From Aphrocallistes beatrix (Eukaryota > Porifera > Hexactinellida > Sceptrulophora > Aphrocallistidae): a stretch of DNA of 64,000 nucleotides. The stretch is from contig OY725491.1 of assembly GCA_963281255.1 (NCBI GenBank), positions 5,196,857 through 5,260,856 of the forward strand, in the 5' to 3' direction. The position numbers were made by a program, and so were the translations under genes. This document shows, in pieces, positions 45,502 through 57,700 of this stretch; the first letter of the stretch is position 1; the number at the start of each line of letters is the position of its first letter. Under the pieces are notes generated by a model. That model had not been told where the DNA came from. It saw nothing but the letters and a program-made list of their open reading frames with translations, and made no database searches.

Positions 45502-45866
45502 CTTTTCGGCAAGATGTCCTTTCGGCAAGATGTCTTTTCGGGAAGATGTCTTTTCGGGAAGATGTCTTTCGGCAAGATGTCTTTTCGGGAAGATGTCTTT
45601 CGGCAAGATGTCTTTTCGGCAAGATGTCTTTTCGGCAAGATGTCTTTTCGGCAAGGTGTCTTTCGGCAAGATGTCTTTTCGGGAAGATGTCTTTCGGCAA
45701 GATGTCTTTTCGGGAAGATGTCTTTCGGCAAGATGTCTTTTCGGGAAGATGTCTTTCGGCAAGATGTCTTTTCGGGAAGATGTCTTTCGGCAAGATGTCT
45801 TTCGGCTAGGTGTCTTTCGGCAAGATGTCTTTCGGCTAGGTGTCTTTCGACTAGGTGTCTTTCAGC
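45502..45866. repeat. 15/16-bp minisatellite
   Basis: About 23 units of GGCAAGATGTCTTTTC or the 15-bp form GGCAAGATGTCTTTC, with GGGAAG variants. The two lengths alternate in part of the array. It directly adjoins the end of the foldback element. Long open frames here are not genes. Confidence 0.95.
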
Positions 45867-46550
45867 AAGGTGACCTAGCACCTAACACCCTTTCTCATAG
45901 AATTCATCTAGGATTAAGGATTCCCAAAAAGATATAAGTATTTAATAAGATTCTATTATTGAGTTTTGAAATCGGATCAGATAAGATACGTATAGAAATC
46001 ATATCAGAATTTTTAACGAGGTTCAACTGTACCTTGGATATCGTGAATATTACTTGCTATGAGCAAAATAATTAGATTACAATGGTGCGTAAACATGTTG
46101 ATTTATCATATATTGTGAATCGTAGGGATAATTATGTACTAATCTACATGATACTCGCACTTCGAAAATTTCAAAGTAGCATGCGTTTAACTCTGGTCAG
46201 GAGTGACATGGCCGATCAGCACTCATTTCATAGTGGGCAGGTTGAAGCATGACACCCCCTAGGTGGGTGGTTTAGATTGAACGAATTAGAAAAGCTGGAT
46301 GAAACATGCATGGCCACCAGATTATGAGTAGGATTTATTATCAAATTTTCTAATTGAATCTTCCGCTTCGAGACAAACTATTACAAAATAAATAATGCAC
46401 AAAAACAAATATCTAAATTGAAGATTTTTTGTCTACAAAGAACCATCTCAGAATTAAAAGTTGAGAAAGAGAAATCATGACAATAATAACAGACTCAAGC
46501 AAAGACCACCACAGAACCCTTTCGTTCACACCTTCTGCGACACTCCTACC
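45867..46550. other. Possible 5' exon region before the gap; otherwise nothing
   Basis: An ATG at 46477 opens a frame (MTIITDSSKDHHRTLSFTPS) that runs into the gap and could be the start of the membrane protein beyond it. This cannot be tested from the sequence. A pogo-like terminus (GAGGTTCAACTGTA) lies near 46019. Confidence 0.35.
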
Positions 46551-46750
46551 NNNNNNNNNNNNNNNNNNNNNNNNNNNNNNNNNNNNNNNNNNNNNNNNNN
46601 NNNNNNNNNNNNNNNNNNNNNNNNNNNNNNNNNNNNNNNNNNNNNNNNNNNNNNNNNNNNNNNNNNNNNNNNNNNNNNNNNNNNNNNNNNNNNNNNNNNN
46701 NNNNNNNNNNNNNNNNNNNNNNNNNNNNNNNNNNNNNNNNNNNNNNNNNN
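46551..46750. other. Assembly gap of 200 N
   Basis: Exactly 200 N, a placeholder of unknown true length. It interrupts the membrane-protein frame on the plus strand and is the only place close downstream where further exons of the minus-strand VWA gene could be hidden. Confidence 0.98.
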
Positions 46751-47287
46751 CAACCTATCATCTTATCAATATATTTTATATTCTGGATGAAGCAAATCAA
46801 AAGATTCCATCAAGTGTTAAAATGGAGAGCAGTCGAGATGAAGGTCTCTGGAAGGATTAGTAATGTTCTAGTGCGAAGAGCTAAGATCAATGTCTACCAA
46901 TTCGATATCATAATGACGTTGAATGGGATCGGATTCGCTTGTTCTATCTTAGGACAAGTCGTCAGTCAAATTTCCTTCCTAATCTTGAATATAGTGTATT
47001 ATGGCCCATGTATATTTAACTTGGTTTATTCTACCCCACTCTATGATCCAAAAATTGCTGTAACCAAATCATTTATTGACATTTTTGACTATGTTACAAC
47101 AGCTCTTGTCGCCATTTTGGTCATTCTATGTCTTATTTTCATAGGTCTACACTACATCCTGTTTTCTTTACTTCTGATTATCAATAATTTTTACAAACAA
47201 ATAATGTCACATTTTAAAAGAGGAACTCGATTTAGGTTTTCTCCATCTCTAGTGAATCCTCTTCTCTTCAAACATCAAGAAAAGTAA
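46751..47287 (+). CDS. C-terminal part of a multi-pass membrane protein
   Basis: The frame is open from the gap edge to a TAA at 47285-47287, 178 codons. It shows the end of a hydrophobic segment (ILSIYFIFW), a basic loop of about 40 residues, a second long hydrophobic segment (IGFACSILGQVVSQISFLIL), a short loop, a third (TTALVAILVILCLIFIGLHY) and a basic tail (HFKRGTRFRF). This fits helices 5-7 of a GPCR, with the basic stretch as the third cytoplasmic loop, but there is no NPxxY or other signature. It could equally be another multi-pass protein. It has no visible intron. Confidence 0.5.
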   Translation, partial: QPIILSIYFIFWMKQIKRFHQVLKWRAVEMKVSGRISNVLVRRAKINVYQFDIIMTLNGIGFACSILGQVVSQISFLILNIVYYGPCIFNLVYSTPLYDPKIAVTKSFIDIFDYVTTALVAILVILCLIFIGLHYILFSLLLIINNFYKQIMSHFKRGTRFRFSPSLVNPLLFKHQEK

Positions 47288-47592
47288 TATTCGTATTTTA
47301 TAATATTCTGACTCAGTTATTTTGCTCTAATTATCTTAATATTTCATGTATTATTGCTAATAATCAGTTTTGATAACATTAAAGTAACCATCTGGTCATT
47401 GTCTCTTATCTAGGCACTATGATCTATACAGGCTAAATTGAATGTCAAATTTAAATTGTGCCGTTCTATATTAAAATACGAGTGTATTTAATATGAAAGG
47501 AATAATTGGATTTCATAGATTATATAATCTACTCCCGCAATGATTAGTCATCTAGAAAGCATATTTGCATGCTTCTATATACTAAAACTTAC
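47288..47592. other. No feature recognised
   Basis: AT-rich sequence between the plus-strand membrane-protein stop and the last recognised minus-strand VWA exon. I searched it for an exon like B2 and found none. Confidence 0.5.
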
Positions 47593-49492
47593 TTATTGTT
47601 ACAAGAATCACCCTTAGTAGGGAGTTTAGCAGCTAGATTATTTATGCTTGTATAGTATGAGTTCATTGAAGCTGTCCTATCGACTAGGAAGACCATGTCT
47701 ACACAGTTGGAGAAAGCTTGTGGATTGATGTCTTTCCATTGCTTGTGTGCAACAGTTGAGATTATATCACTGTATGTGAATATCTGACCTAAAGAAAATA
47801 CAAATAACTGAACACTTAAAACTACAGCAAAAATATGTTGTAAAATACAAAACAGTGGAGATTAATGTGTTCTTATAACTTACCAGAGAAATCACACTTA
47901 GTTTCTGCAAATACACCAAAAAGGAAAGCTTTCGAGAACAAAGAAGGGCAGTAATCAGCTGATTTCAGATAATTTAGATCAAATCCTGCTCCATTCGTGC
48001 TCCAAGCTAGTTCAATGTAACTGACGTAGATATCCGAATTGGAAATGGAATATTGGGAGTTTAGAACTGTTTTCATCTCTAAAGAAGAATCGCAATTGGT
48101 AGAAACGAATGTTCCAAATCCAATTCGACTATTATAGTTCATCCCAATGAGTTGTTGATAGTTGGTGCTGGGAGTCGAGTAATAGTAATCAGCTCCGTTA
48201 GACACAATACTGAGGGAGATGTCGTTCTGTAATAGTGAAAGGAGAGTATTCTCATAGTTGTACCGCTCTGTTGCAACGACTATCTCTCGGTCCTAAAAAG
48301 AAATTAATTCAGGAAAAATTTCAATAACTTGACACAGAAGTTGTACAAAACAATTGTTAACATTTGCTATTGTTTATATGCAATTAGTCAGTTACTTGAA
48401 AAATCGCAAGATGATACCTATCAAATCAATAGATATTACATTGATAATATAACCAATTCCTACTTCTTCAAATTAATGATGCTAAAAAGGGCATTAAGCA
48501 CCAAAATGTTGTTTCATCATATAAATGTAGCATAATTTTCGAAATGCAGAGAACTCTTATTGTATCCTCAATTTTTAACCCTTTTTACTTATCAATATGT
48601 TTAAAACGGAGATAATTTTGTTATATTGGAGAATATCCTTTTTCATTTCCAAAATATTATAACCAAGATCATAATTAACAAGAGCAATTCATGTTCTTAA
48701 ATAAATCATTGAGTCTGAAAATAATAAATTAGATATTTAATAGATTAGTAGTTACGATAATAAATATGTGAACAATGAAATATATCAAATAAAAATGACT
48801 CACATCATCAGCAAACAGGACCATGCGTTTCTTCACATAATTTCTGAACTCATATGAATCTAGGGCTTGGTGAATACCTCCATATCCATCTTCATTTCCA
48901 GCACCAAACACCATACTAATGTTGAGATTCTGTTGTATCGCATTGCTCAACTGCCGAGGATTCCCAAAGTAGGAATTTGTAGAGACATTCACAGTGATTG
49001 CTCCGGTTGCTAATCCATATATTGTGAGGCCATATCTAAAATAATTTTTTCAAACGATGAAAATGTATGAAGATTTGTATTTGATAAAATCAACTCATTT
49101 GGTAGTTGCTATCTAAACTACCTTTTTGTAGCTAAGAACCACTAACTATTTTAAATATTCTATATAAATGAACCAATGCTTGGTCCAAATTAGTGCCATA
49201 TTTAGCTACCACGCTCAGAAACCGTTTAATTATTAGCATTTTCCGAAAGATATGAGTAAGTTGGAGTCAAATGCAATAAAAGAAATTGCTTACCTGTTAG
49301 TACAGTTATTGGTGGTATCTGGCAGTGAAGAAATTAATTCCATTATTCTCGCACTTGCATTGCCAATGGAAGACCTGAACTCCATTATGAAAACAAGATC
49401 TACACAATCTGTCAGTTCTAGGTCCCCACAGGTATTATCCTCGATTTGTAGATTTGATGGTCCAAATTGCTGGAATGGATAGATGGGGATTT
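47593..49492 (-). CDS. VWA-VWA-Ig gene, module 4 (A1-A2-A3-B1 only)
   Basis: Exons: A1 49294-49492, A2 48804-49035, A3 47884-48292, B1 47593-47788, all with GT-AG boundaries and the module's phase series. A1 reads CVDLVFIMEFRSSIGN where other copies have DxSxS, so the MIDAS Asp is replaced by Glu and the site is probably dead. B1 keeps DRTAS. A3 carries YIELAWSTNGAGFDLNYL. After B1 a GTAAGT donor is present, but no B2-like exon is found before the gap. Without splicing the frame stops two codons later (AAG TAA). The gene therefore either continues through the gap or is truncated. Confidence 0.82.
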
Positions 49493-49570
49493 CTATACAA
49501 AATTTATGTCATTATTCAATGGTGAACGAATTTTGCATAGTATGAGGTGATATTTCAATTTTAAACTCAC

Positions 49571-52500
49571 CAACAATTGTATAGTTAGCTATACTTGAAT
49601 CAGATCCCAATGAGCTGTTAGCAACACACACATAGCTGTACAGGTCTGGTGGGAGATGAGTGAGACTCAGTTTAACCTCAACTGAACTTGTACTGAAGTT
49701 GAAACTGCTGTTGGTGTACCATTCTCCGTCTATTATGAGGCTGATGCCCAACCCAGGCGAGTAGGTAGCTGAGCATGAGAAAGTGTATTCAACTGAATCT
49801 CTAGATATATATGTGTCCACATTCGTTGTAATTATTTTGAAAGGTTCTAAAAAGGAGTTGAACCGTGATTAATAGCAACCTAATGTATCTCTGTTAAAAA
49901 GTTAAAAGGATGCAGGTTATTTACTATGAGATGGAGAAAGTATTTATATTTGTCAAAATAAACTAATTTTTGTAGAAATTTCAAAATAATATGCTCACCA
50001 TATGTGTGTGGGATACTGAAGTTGGATCTAGTCCCGTAACTGAACAGAAGCTTGTTGAAGAGAGTAGAAGTCTGCACATACTTGCTACTACCACTGTATG
50101 CTGACAAGTCAAATGCCACGCCACCACTCAACCACGCTAAGTCAACATAATTAGTGTGTGCATTCGTATCAGAAGTAACATTCCTGCTTGGAGAGAATGC
50201 ATTGATGTTAGTCGCACTCTCTCCACTCAACTGTCCAAACCCGATCAAAATGTTGGATAATTCAACTCCTGCTAGCAATGTGTCACTGGAAGTTCCGTAG
50301 GTGGAGAAATCATCAGCATTAGTTACTGCACTCAATATGATGTCGTTATTCAGAAGTTTCGCTAATACAGATGACTTCGTTACTGAGGTAGAGATGATAG
50401 AACGAGGCTATACCAAATTTGGAATATAAATATGTATTTATTAGTGAAATAATTTATTCAAAGTTGGATCAACTTATCCTTACCTCGTCTGTGAATAAAA
50501 CAATGTGTTTCTCAGCTCTATTACGGAAATTGTATTGATTGATGACATTGTTGATTGCTCTCAATCCGTCTTCTTGAGATCCAGATGTACTGAAAGAACC
50601 TAATTTGCTTCTTAGCTGATTTCTAGTGCCCCACTTTCTCGATGAACCTCCAACGTTGATATTAGTAGGTGAGTTTTGAAAAATAGTCAATCCGAATCTA
50701 ATAAATATTCACAGATATTTAAAAATAATGAATAAAAAATATGGACAGATCGATACCCAGTTCTATTAAGTCACCAGCCACAGGATGTTAAAACTTAAAA
50801 TTAAATGTTATTTCGCTAAATGTTCAAATTATTACTTTCTAGATACAATATTCGCATTTTACTTAGAAACAAGCCAAACGCAATTGTAGAATTACAATAC
50901 TATTGCATGAGCACTTAACTAATTCTCTGTTTGTGAGAATGGTGTGTTTGAGATGAGAAAATATTCACACAATTAAAAATGTTCTGGATTTACATTATAA
51001 CTGAGGACCAACACGTTTAAACACGTTTAAGCATGTTTAAACGTGTTTAAACACAGATATTTGTGTCCGCCACGTGTAGCTACATATGTAGTTACACGTG
51101 TAGCTACACATGTAGCTACACGTGTAGCTACACATGTAGCTACACATGTAGCTACACATGTAGCTACACATGTAGCTACACATGTAGCTACACGTGTAGC
51201 TACACATGTAGTTACACGTGTAGCTACACATGTAGTTACACGTGTAGCTACACATGTAGCTACACATGTAGCTACACATGTAGCTACACATGTAGCTACA
51301 CATGTAGCTACACATGTAGCTACACATGTAGTTACACGTGTAGCTACACATGTAGCTACACGTGTAGCTACACATGTAGCTACACATGTAGCTACACGTG
51401 TAGCTACACATGTAGCTACACGTGTAGCTACACATGTAGCTACACATGTAGCTACACGTGTAGCTACACATGTAGCTACACGTGTAGCTACATGTGTAGC
51501 TACACGTGTAGCTACACGTGTAGCTACACATGTAGCTACACGTGTAGCTACACATGTAGCTACACATGTAGCTACACGTGTAGCTACACATGTAGCTACA
51601 CGTGTAGCTACACATGTAGTTACACGTGTAGCTACACATGTAGCTACACATGTAGCTACACATGTAGCTACACGTGTAGCTACACATGTAGCTACACATG
51701 TAGCTACACGTGTAGCTACACATGTAGCTACACATGTAGCTACACATGTAGCTACACATGTAGCTACACATGTAGCTACACATGTAGCTACACATGTAGT
51801 TACACGTGTAGCTACACATGTAGCTACACATGTAGCTACGCATGTAGCTACACATGTAGCTACACATGTAGCTACACGTGTAGCTACACATGTAGCTACA
51901 CATGTAGCTACACATGTAGCTACACGTGTAGCTACACATGTAGCTACACATGTAGCTACACATGTAGCTACACATGTAGCTACACATGTAGCTACACATG
52001 TAGCTACACGTGTAGCTACACATGCAGCTACACGTGTAGATACACGTGTAGCTACATAAATGGCCCAAACTGACCAAAATGCTTTACTATAGCAACGCAG
52101 GAATGTAACAACACTACATTGAAAAATTCTAAATTTTTCAAATCAACTCGTACTAATCTTAGGTTTACACAAAAATTCTACCTTAATGACATTTAAAGTA
52201 GGCTTAAAACAGCTTAGAAAACAGTAGTATAGAAAACGATTCTAACAAGTGACACTAGTCTAAAAAAAACTATTCTAACAAGTGACAAATGGCAACTTCA
52301 AAATTCTAACAAATGCAGACACCTCATCCATTCGGGTATTACCGCATCCTTGGTTATTTTACTGTGAGGCATTATTAGAGTAGGCTATGTTAGAATATAT
52401 TATTACAACTCACCGGTTATTGCAAGTATCTCCTGTAGTGGGTAAGTACCGAGCTATATTTCTAATAGCACCAAAATAAGAACTCATAGATCCAGTTCTG

Positions 52501-54272
52501 TCAACGACAAACACCATGTCTACACAAGATGATCTATGATGAGCTGTGATGTTGCCCCACTGTGTGTGTGTAGATTCGACAGAACGATTTGCATATGCAT
52601 AGACTGCACCTATAGAAAGTTAGTGATAACATTTAGTTTACAGCAAAAACAGATATATTAGGTAAAATGTTATCTGCATGCTCCAATAGTGCGTAAAAGT
52701 TATTGTTACAAATCGGAAATGGCTAACGATCAGTTAGTGGCAATAACTTCACCAGTATTATTACAAAATTTCAAAAGTATTGCATCGGTTTGCAAATATT
52801 TTAGTTATGGTAAACCAAGGATTCTCGGCATAAAGGCCACAATTTCGACGATAAATTACTGTACAATTATGGTCACAAATATTCTTGAGTCATGGATATG
52901 AACATAATAATAATAATAACAATATACATTTATATAGCGCAGATTCCATATTAATATGTTCAAGTGCGCTGTAATGTTCTGTAATGTTAGCTGTAATGTT
53001 AGCTACACCACTTGGCTACATCACGACAAAGAGTTATCTAGGAGCGCGAGACGCTCCTTTAGGCGGAAGATTTTAAGCCTCAAAGTGTAGAAGCATGAAA
53101 ATCCAGATAATTCCCAATTTATCTTATATTACGTATATTGTTATTTATCGATTTAAGAGAGGACGTATGAAAATTTGGGTTTGAGATTAGGAGCGTAGCT
53201 CTGGAGGGCTGTTAATACCCCCTTATCTGTGCTATAAACAATTACCACATTCTTACCATTTAGAACACAAGGTGTATCAGTCAGAGTAGCAAAGGAGAAC
53301 ACATCTGTAAGATGATTGGGACAGAAAGAAGGATTCGTAGATTCAAAATAGCTCATATCGTAGGAAGCCCCGCCAGTCGTCCAAGCAAGTTCCACATAAC
53401 TGTAGTGCTCACTAGCATTACGAATCGTGTATTGTGCATTTAAGACTGTGTCCAGTTTGACTGCTGGCAGAGTACTGCATGATGAGTAGTTTCCGTAGCC
53501 AATTCTATTGCTAGCAGTCATGCCGATCAACCTCTCTTGAGAATCTGCTGCTGAGTATGTGTCTCCGTAGGTAACCACGCTTAGGATGATGTTGTTTTCG
53601 AGGAGCAGTAAGAGAGTGCTTTCATAAGTATGGTATATTGCAGGCGAAATTATTTCTCTTGGCTAAAATCGAGAAGAGAAAGATCAGTAAATAAATTTCT
53701 GCAATGTTGAATGAATTTATTTAATACTAGTTTAAATCAGCAATAAAAGTACATATATGTAAATGAGTAAATTAATGAATAATTTCAATCTTACCTGATC
53801 AGTGAACAGAACCATCTTTCTTTGTACGTCACTTCTAAACTGATAATTTGCAATAGCTTCATGGATACCAACATAGCCGTCATGAAGTCCTGAGCCTGAA
53901 CCAAGGGATGCGATGGTTGACTGTAATTCTGCTGGAGTTCCGAATAGTGAGTTTGTTGAGATATTTACAGAAGTAGCCAGATTAGAATCTCCAATTATCG
54001 TTAATCCAAACCTACGAAGATGAAAGCATGTAATTATAGAGAAAATACATCTAAACTGACATTTTTTTACCTATTGTCACAAGAGTTGTAAGATTGATTC
54101 AAAGATCCAGCTAGTGAAGCGATTCTGTTAAGTTTGTTGCTAATAGTTGCACTAACATCTATCACGAAAATGAGATCGGCACAGGACGTGAGAGTGTAAG
54201 TGTCACATGTGATTTCAGGTGCATCTGGAATGAAATTGGGAGCGAATTGCAAAAATGGTGAGATTGGAGTTT
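49571..54272 (-). CDS. VWA-VWA-Ig gene, module 3 (complete)
   Basis: Exons: A1 54071-54272, A2 53795-54011, A3 53257-53662, B1 52414-52609, B2 50484-50697, B3 49999-50407, Ig 49571-49846, together 1920 nt (640 codons) in one frame. MIDAS-like motifs are DVSAT in unit A and DRTGS in unit B; the second acidic position lies in VLFTDQ and VLFTDE. A3 and B3 carry YVELAWTTGGASYDMSYF and YVDLAWLSGGVAFDL. The Ig has FSCSATYSPG and YSYVCVANSS. Extracellular adhesion is likely from the domains. The B1-B2 intron has expanded to 1.7 kb around the 12-bp satellite at 51.1 kb. No signal peptide or membrane segment lies in this module. Confidence 0.9.
51071..52056. repeat. 12-bp palindromic satellite, tetramer AGCT (~82 units)
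   Basis: Units are ACAC(A/G)TGTAGCT, with a minority of AGTT tetramers. It sits inside the B1-B2 intron of module 3. Just before it, at 51009-51055, AACACGTTTAA-type repeats form a related but irregular palindrome. Open frames of over 330 codons in three frames are by-products of the 12-bp period. Confidence 0.98.
52902..52990. repeat. Fragment of a dispersed repeat in an intron
   Basis: An AAT-rich tract is followed by ACATTTATATAGCGCAGATT and AAGTGCGCT, then two TGTAATGTTAGC copies. Sequence of this type (TTTATATAGCGC ... GCGCT) is common in animal interspersed repeats. The class is not determined. Confidence 0.4.
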
Positions 54273-54441
54273 CTAAATTCATTGAAGTGAATTAATAACC
54301 ATAATGGATGTAGAGCGAAATAAATAACAGAACAAACAAAACCTAATGTCATTGGAAACTGGTCAATCGATAGACGAATAGTGCACTTTCAAAATACTGA
54401 CCAGGGTGTAACTTTGTTGAATATGTGTAGAAACAGAAATA

Positions 54442-54608
54442 CAGTCGACTCCGCTTAATAGGGTCACATCGGTCAGAGAACATTTTGCCCCGATTAAGCG
54501 GAGAGCCCTATTAACCGAAAATATTTATTAGCTTATATGTGTGAGAGCTATTTCGGTCCTGCCAAAAGTGGGCCGATTAATCAGTGATCCTATTAAGCGG
54601 TGTCGACT
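54442..54608. mobile_element. Pogo/Tigger-like MITE between modules 2 and 3
   Basis: The left end CAGTCGACTCCGCTTAATAG follows a TA; the right end is the diverged GCGGTGTCGACT. It is the same family as the intact copy at 59471-59658. It lies in the intron between the Ig exon of module 2 and A1 of module 3. Confidence 0.85.
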
Positions 54609-54706
54609 AAAATCAGTCGTACGAGCAGAGGAAGTATTACTCCATCAATGGCTTAAAAGCATCTCGCCATAGGATCTGCACCAAAGATAGTAACTGTGAA
54701 ACTCAC

Positions 54707-57700
54707 CACTAATTGTATAGTTCCCCAACTCTGAATCTGCACCTAGTGTACTATTAGCAACACAGACATAGCTATACATCCCTGGTGTGAGATGAGTTAG
54801 TTCAGACTTAATCTCGATCGAATTGGAGCTGGTGTTCGTGTACCAACGACCATCTATGATCAGACTTATGGACAGTCCTGGTGAGAATGTAGCAGAACAG
54901 GAGAATGTGAACTCGATGGAATATTTAGAAATATCCTCATCGACATTTATAGCAATTATTTTGAATGGTTCTAAATGAAGAAAATTTGTATAAATAATAA
55001 TTTGCAATTATTATCTTAAAAAATAAAGGTTTCAAAACTAGAAATGTATTTTGTATGTTTCATTAGTGCATATTATACTATATTGTCTCTAAACGTGATT
55101 TTCTGATCACTCACCGTATGTGTGCGGGATACTGAAGTTAGAAGTAGTTCCATAGCTGAACAGAAGCTTGTTGAAGACAGTAGAAGTCTGCACATACTTA
55201 CTACTTCTGTATGCTGACAAGTCAAATGCTACGCCACCACTCAACCACGCTAAGTCAACATAATTAGTGTGTGCATTCGTATCAGTAGTAACATTCCTGC
55301 TTGGAGAGAATGCATTGATGTTAGTCGCACTCTCTCCACTCAACTGTCCAAACCCGATCAAAATGTTGGATATTTCGACCCCCGCTAATAATGTGGAACT
55401 GTCAGCGCCATAGGTGGAGAAATCATCGGCTTTAGTTACTGCACTCAGTATGATGCCGTTATTCATAAGTTTTCTTAATATAGATGACTTGGTTACTGAA
55501 GTAGCGATGATAGAGCGAGGCTAGAGTAAATTTATAATTAATCTACATCAATAATGTGCTATTTTTCATTTAGGCTAGAAATATTATTACCTCATCTGCG
55601 AATAAGACAATATGTTTTTCAGCTTTATTACGGAAATTGTACTGATTGATAACATTGTTGATTGCTCTCAATCCATCTTCTCGAGATCCAGAAGTACTGA
55701 ATGAACCTAATTTGGTTCTTAGCTGACCTCTAGTGCCCCACTTCTTCCCAGTACCCCCAACATTAATATTAGAGGGAGTCTCTTTGAAAATTGTCAGTCC
55801 ATATCTAGGAAAATATGCATAAATAAGTTGAATAATAAACCTTCTCAAGTATGTTATGTTAAAAAATGTCAGACAGATGGTACATCTCCAATAGGGTGTG
55901 AAAATTATGCAAGCAATACATGCATGAAATAATGGCTTAATAAATATGTATTCACATCATCAGTGAAATTTACAAAACTGATGATGGCGACATCACATGT
56001 GATTTCCGATATGTAGTAATTCGTCTCAAAAATAATTTTAAAATCGTCAAAAAGTAATATTAATTCGATTTACTTGAATCTATATCCTATACTATGAACT
56101 ACTAAGAATTTGAAACTAACCTATTTTTGCAACTATCTCCATTCACTGGTAGATACTGAGCAATATTTCGGACTGCAGGAATATACGAAGTCATTGAGCC
56201 AGTTCTGTCGACAACAAACACCATATCCACGCAAGGGGACTTCTGGTGAGCTTTGATGCTGCCCCACTGTGTGAATGTAGAATGGAGAGAGCGATTTGTA
56301 TATGAGTAAACAGCACCTAAAATATGTATATAACTCTATGCTCAGCTACATCACGGATGCTGGAATTTTAATGATCTGATACTTATTAACAGTTATTTTT
56401 TACAAAGTAACCTTGATAGTTATATTATTCTTCAAATGATTGAGTTTCATCATTTTATTTTATTTATAATTTCAATTTAAGTATTTATATTATTTCTGTT
56501 GACTAAGTACTATATATTGAACATATGTACGTATATCTATCGATAATTAGTAGTATAGAGTAGAATTACCATTGAAGGTACAAGGTGTATTAGCCAGAGT
56601 AGCGAATGAGAACACATCTGTAAGATGATTAGAACAGAAAGAAGGATTCGTAGATTCAAAATAGCTCATATCGTAAGAAGCCCCGCCAGTCGTCCAAGCA
56701 AGTTCCACATAACTGTAGTGCTCACTAGCATTACGAATCGTGTATTGTGCATTTAAGACTGTGTCCAGTTTGACTACTGGCAGAGTACTGCATGATGAGT
56801 AGTTTCCGTAGCCAATTCTATTGCTAGCAGTCATGCCGATCAACCTCTCTTGAGAATCTGCTGCTGAGTATGTGTCTCCGTAGGTAACCACGCTTAGGAT
56901 GATGTTGTTTTCGAGAAGACTTTCGAGGATGTCTTCAAAACTTAGGTAACTACTTTGTGATGTAGCTTCCCTTGGCTAGACGAAATAATTAACGTATATA
57001 ATGGGAACATAGTGAATAGACAGGTAAATAATTTTCTGTTATAAATTTTATTAATCAGAATTAAAAAATGGATAGAACAGGGTACTAAATCTTCTTGTAG
57101 TACCAATAACTTTCGTGTTATCTTATAAAACAATATTTGAATTTGTAACTAACCAAATTCGAGGAATTTGTTTGAATAATATTAACCTTCGTTTATCTTA
57201 ATGCTTATTACAAGTATGTATTTTGAAGGAAATTACATCATTTGTCAATCAGCTGGAATAATATTTATATTTTCAGCATTTAGAAATTAATCTACTGATA
57301 TCGTGTCATTTTCCTACCTGATCAGTGAACAGAACCATCTTTCTTTGTACGTCACTTCTAAACTGATAATTTGCAATAGCTTCATGGATACCAACATAGC
57401 CGTCATGAAGTCCTGAGCCTGAACCAAGGGATGCGATGGTTGACTGTAATTCTGCTGGAGTTCCGAATTGTGAGTTTGTTGAGATATTCACAGAAGTAGC
57501 CAGATTAGAATCTCCAACTATCGTTAATCCAAATCTACGAAGATGAAAGTATGTAATTATAGAGAGAATATATCTAAACTGACACACAATTAAAAATTAA
57601 TTGCTTGCTTTCAATTACTTGAAAAAAAACACATTGTTTTTTACCTATTGTCACAAGAGTTGTAGGATTGATTCAATGATCCAGCTAGTGAAGCAATTCT

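Noticed and set aside
45279-45937. Frames of 100-212 codons with FGKMSFRQDVF or RHLAERHLPEK repeats
   Set aside because: By-product of the 15/16-bp minisatellite; the frame changes at every 16-bp unit.
51071-52056. CRISPR-like periodic array
   Set aside because: The units are contiguous with no unique spacers, and this is an animal genome.
51037-52077. Open frames of 336-346 codons on both strands with repeating CSYMCSYT or VATHVATR
   Set aside because: They coincide exactly with the 12-bp satellite. A period divisible by three without stop codons leaves every frame open. No start context, splice or domain evidence.
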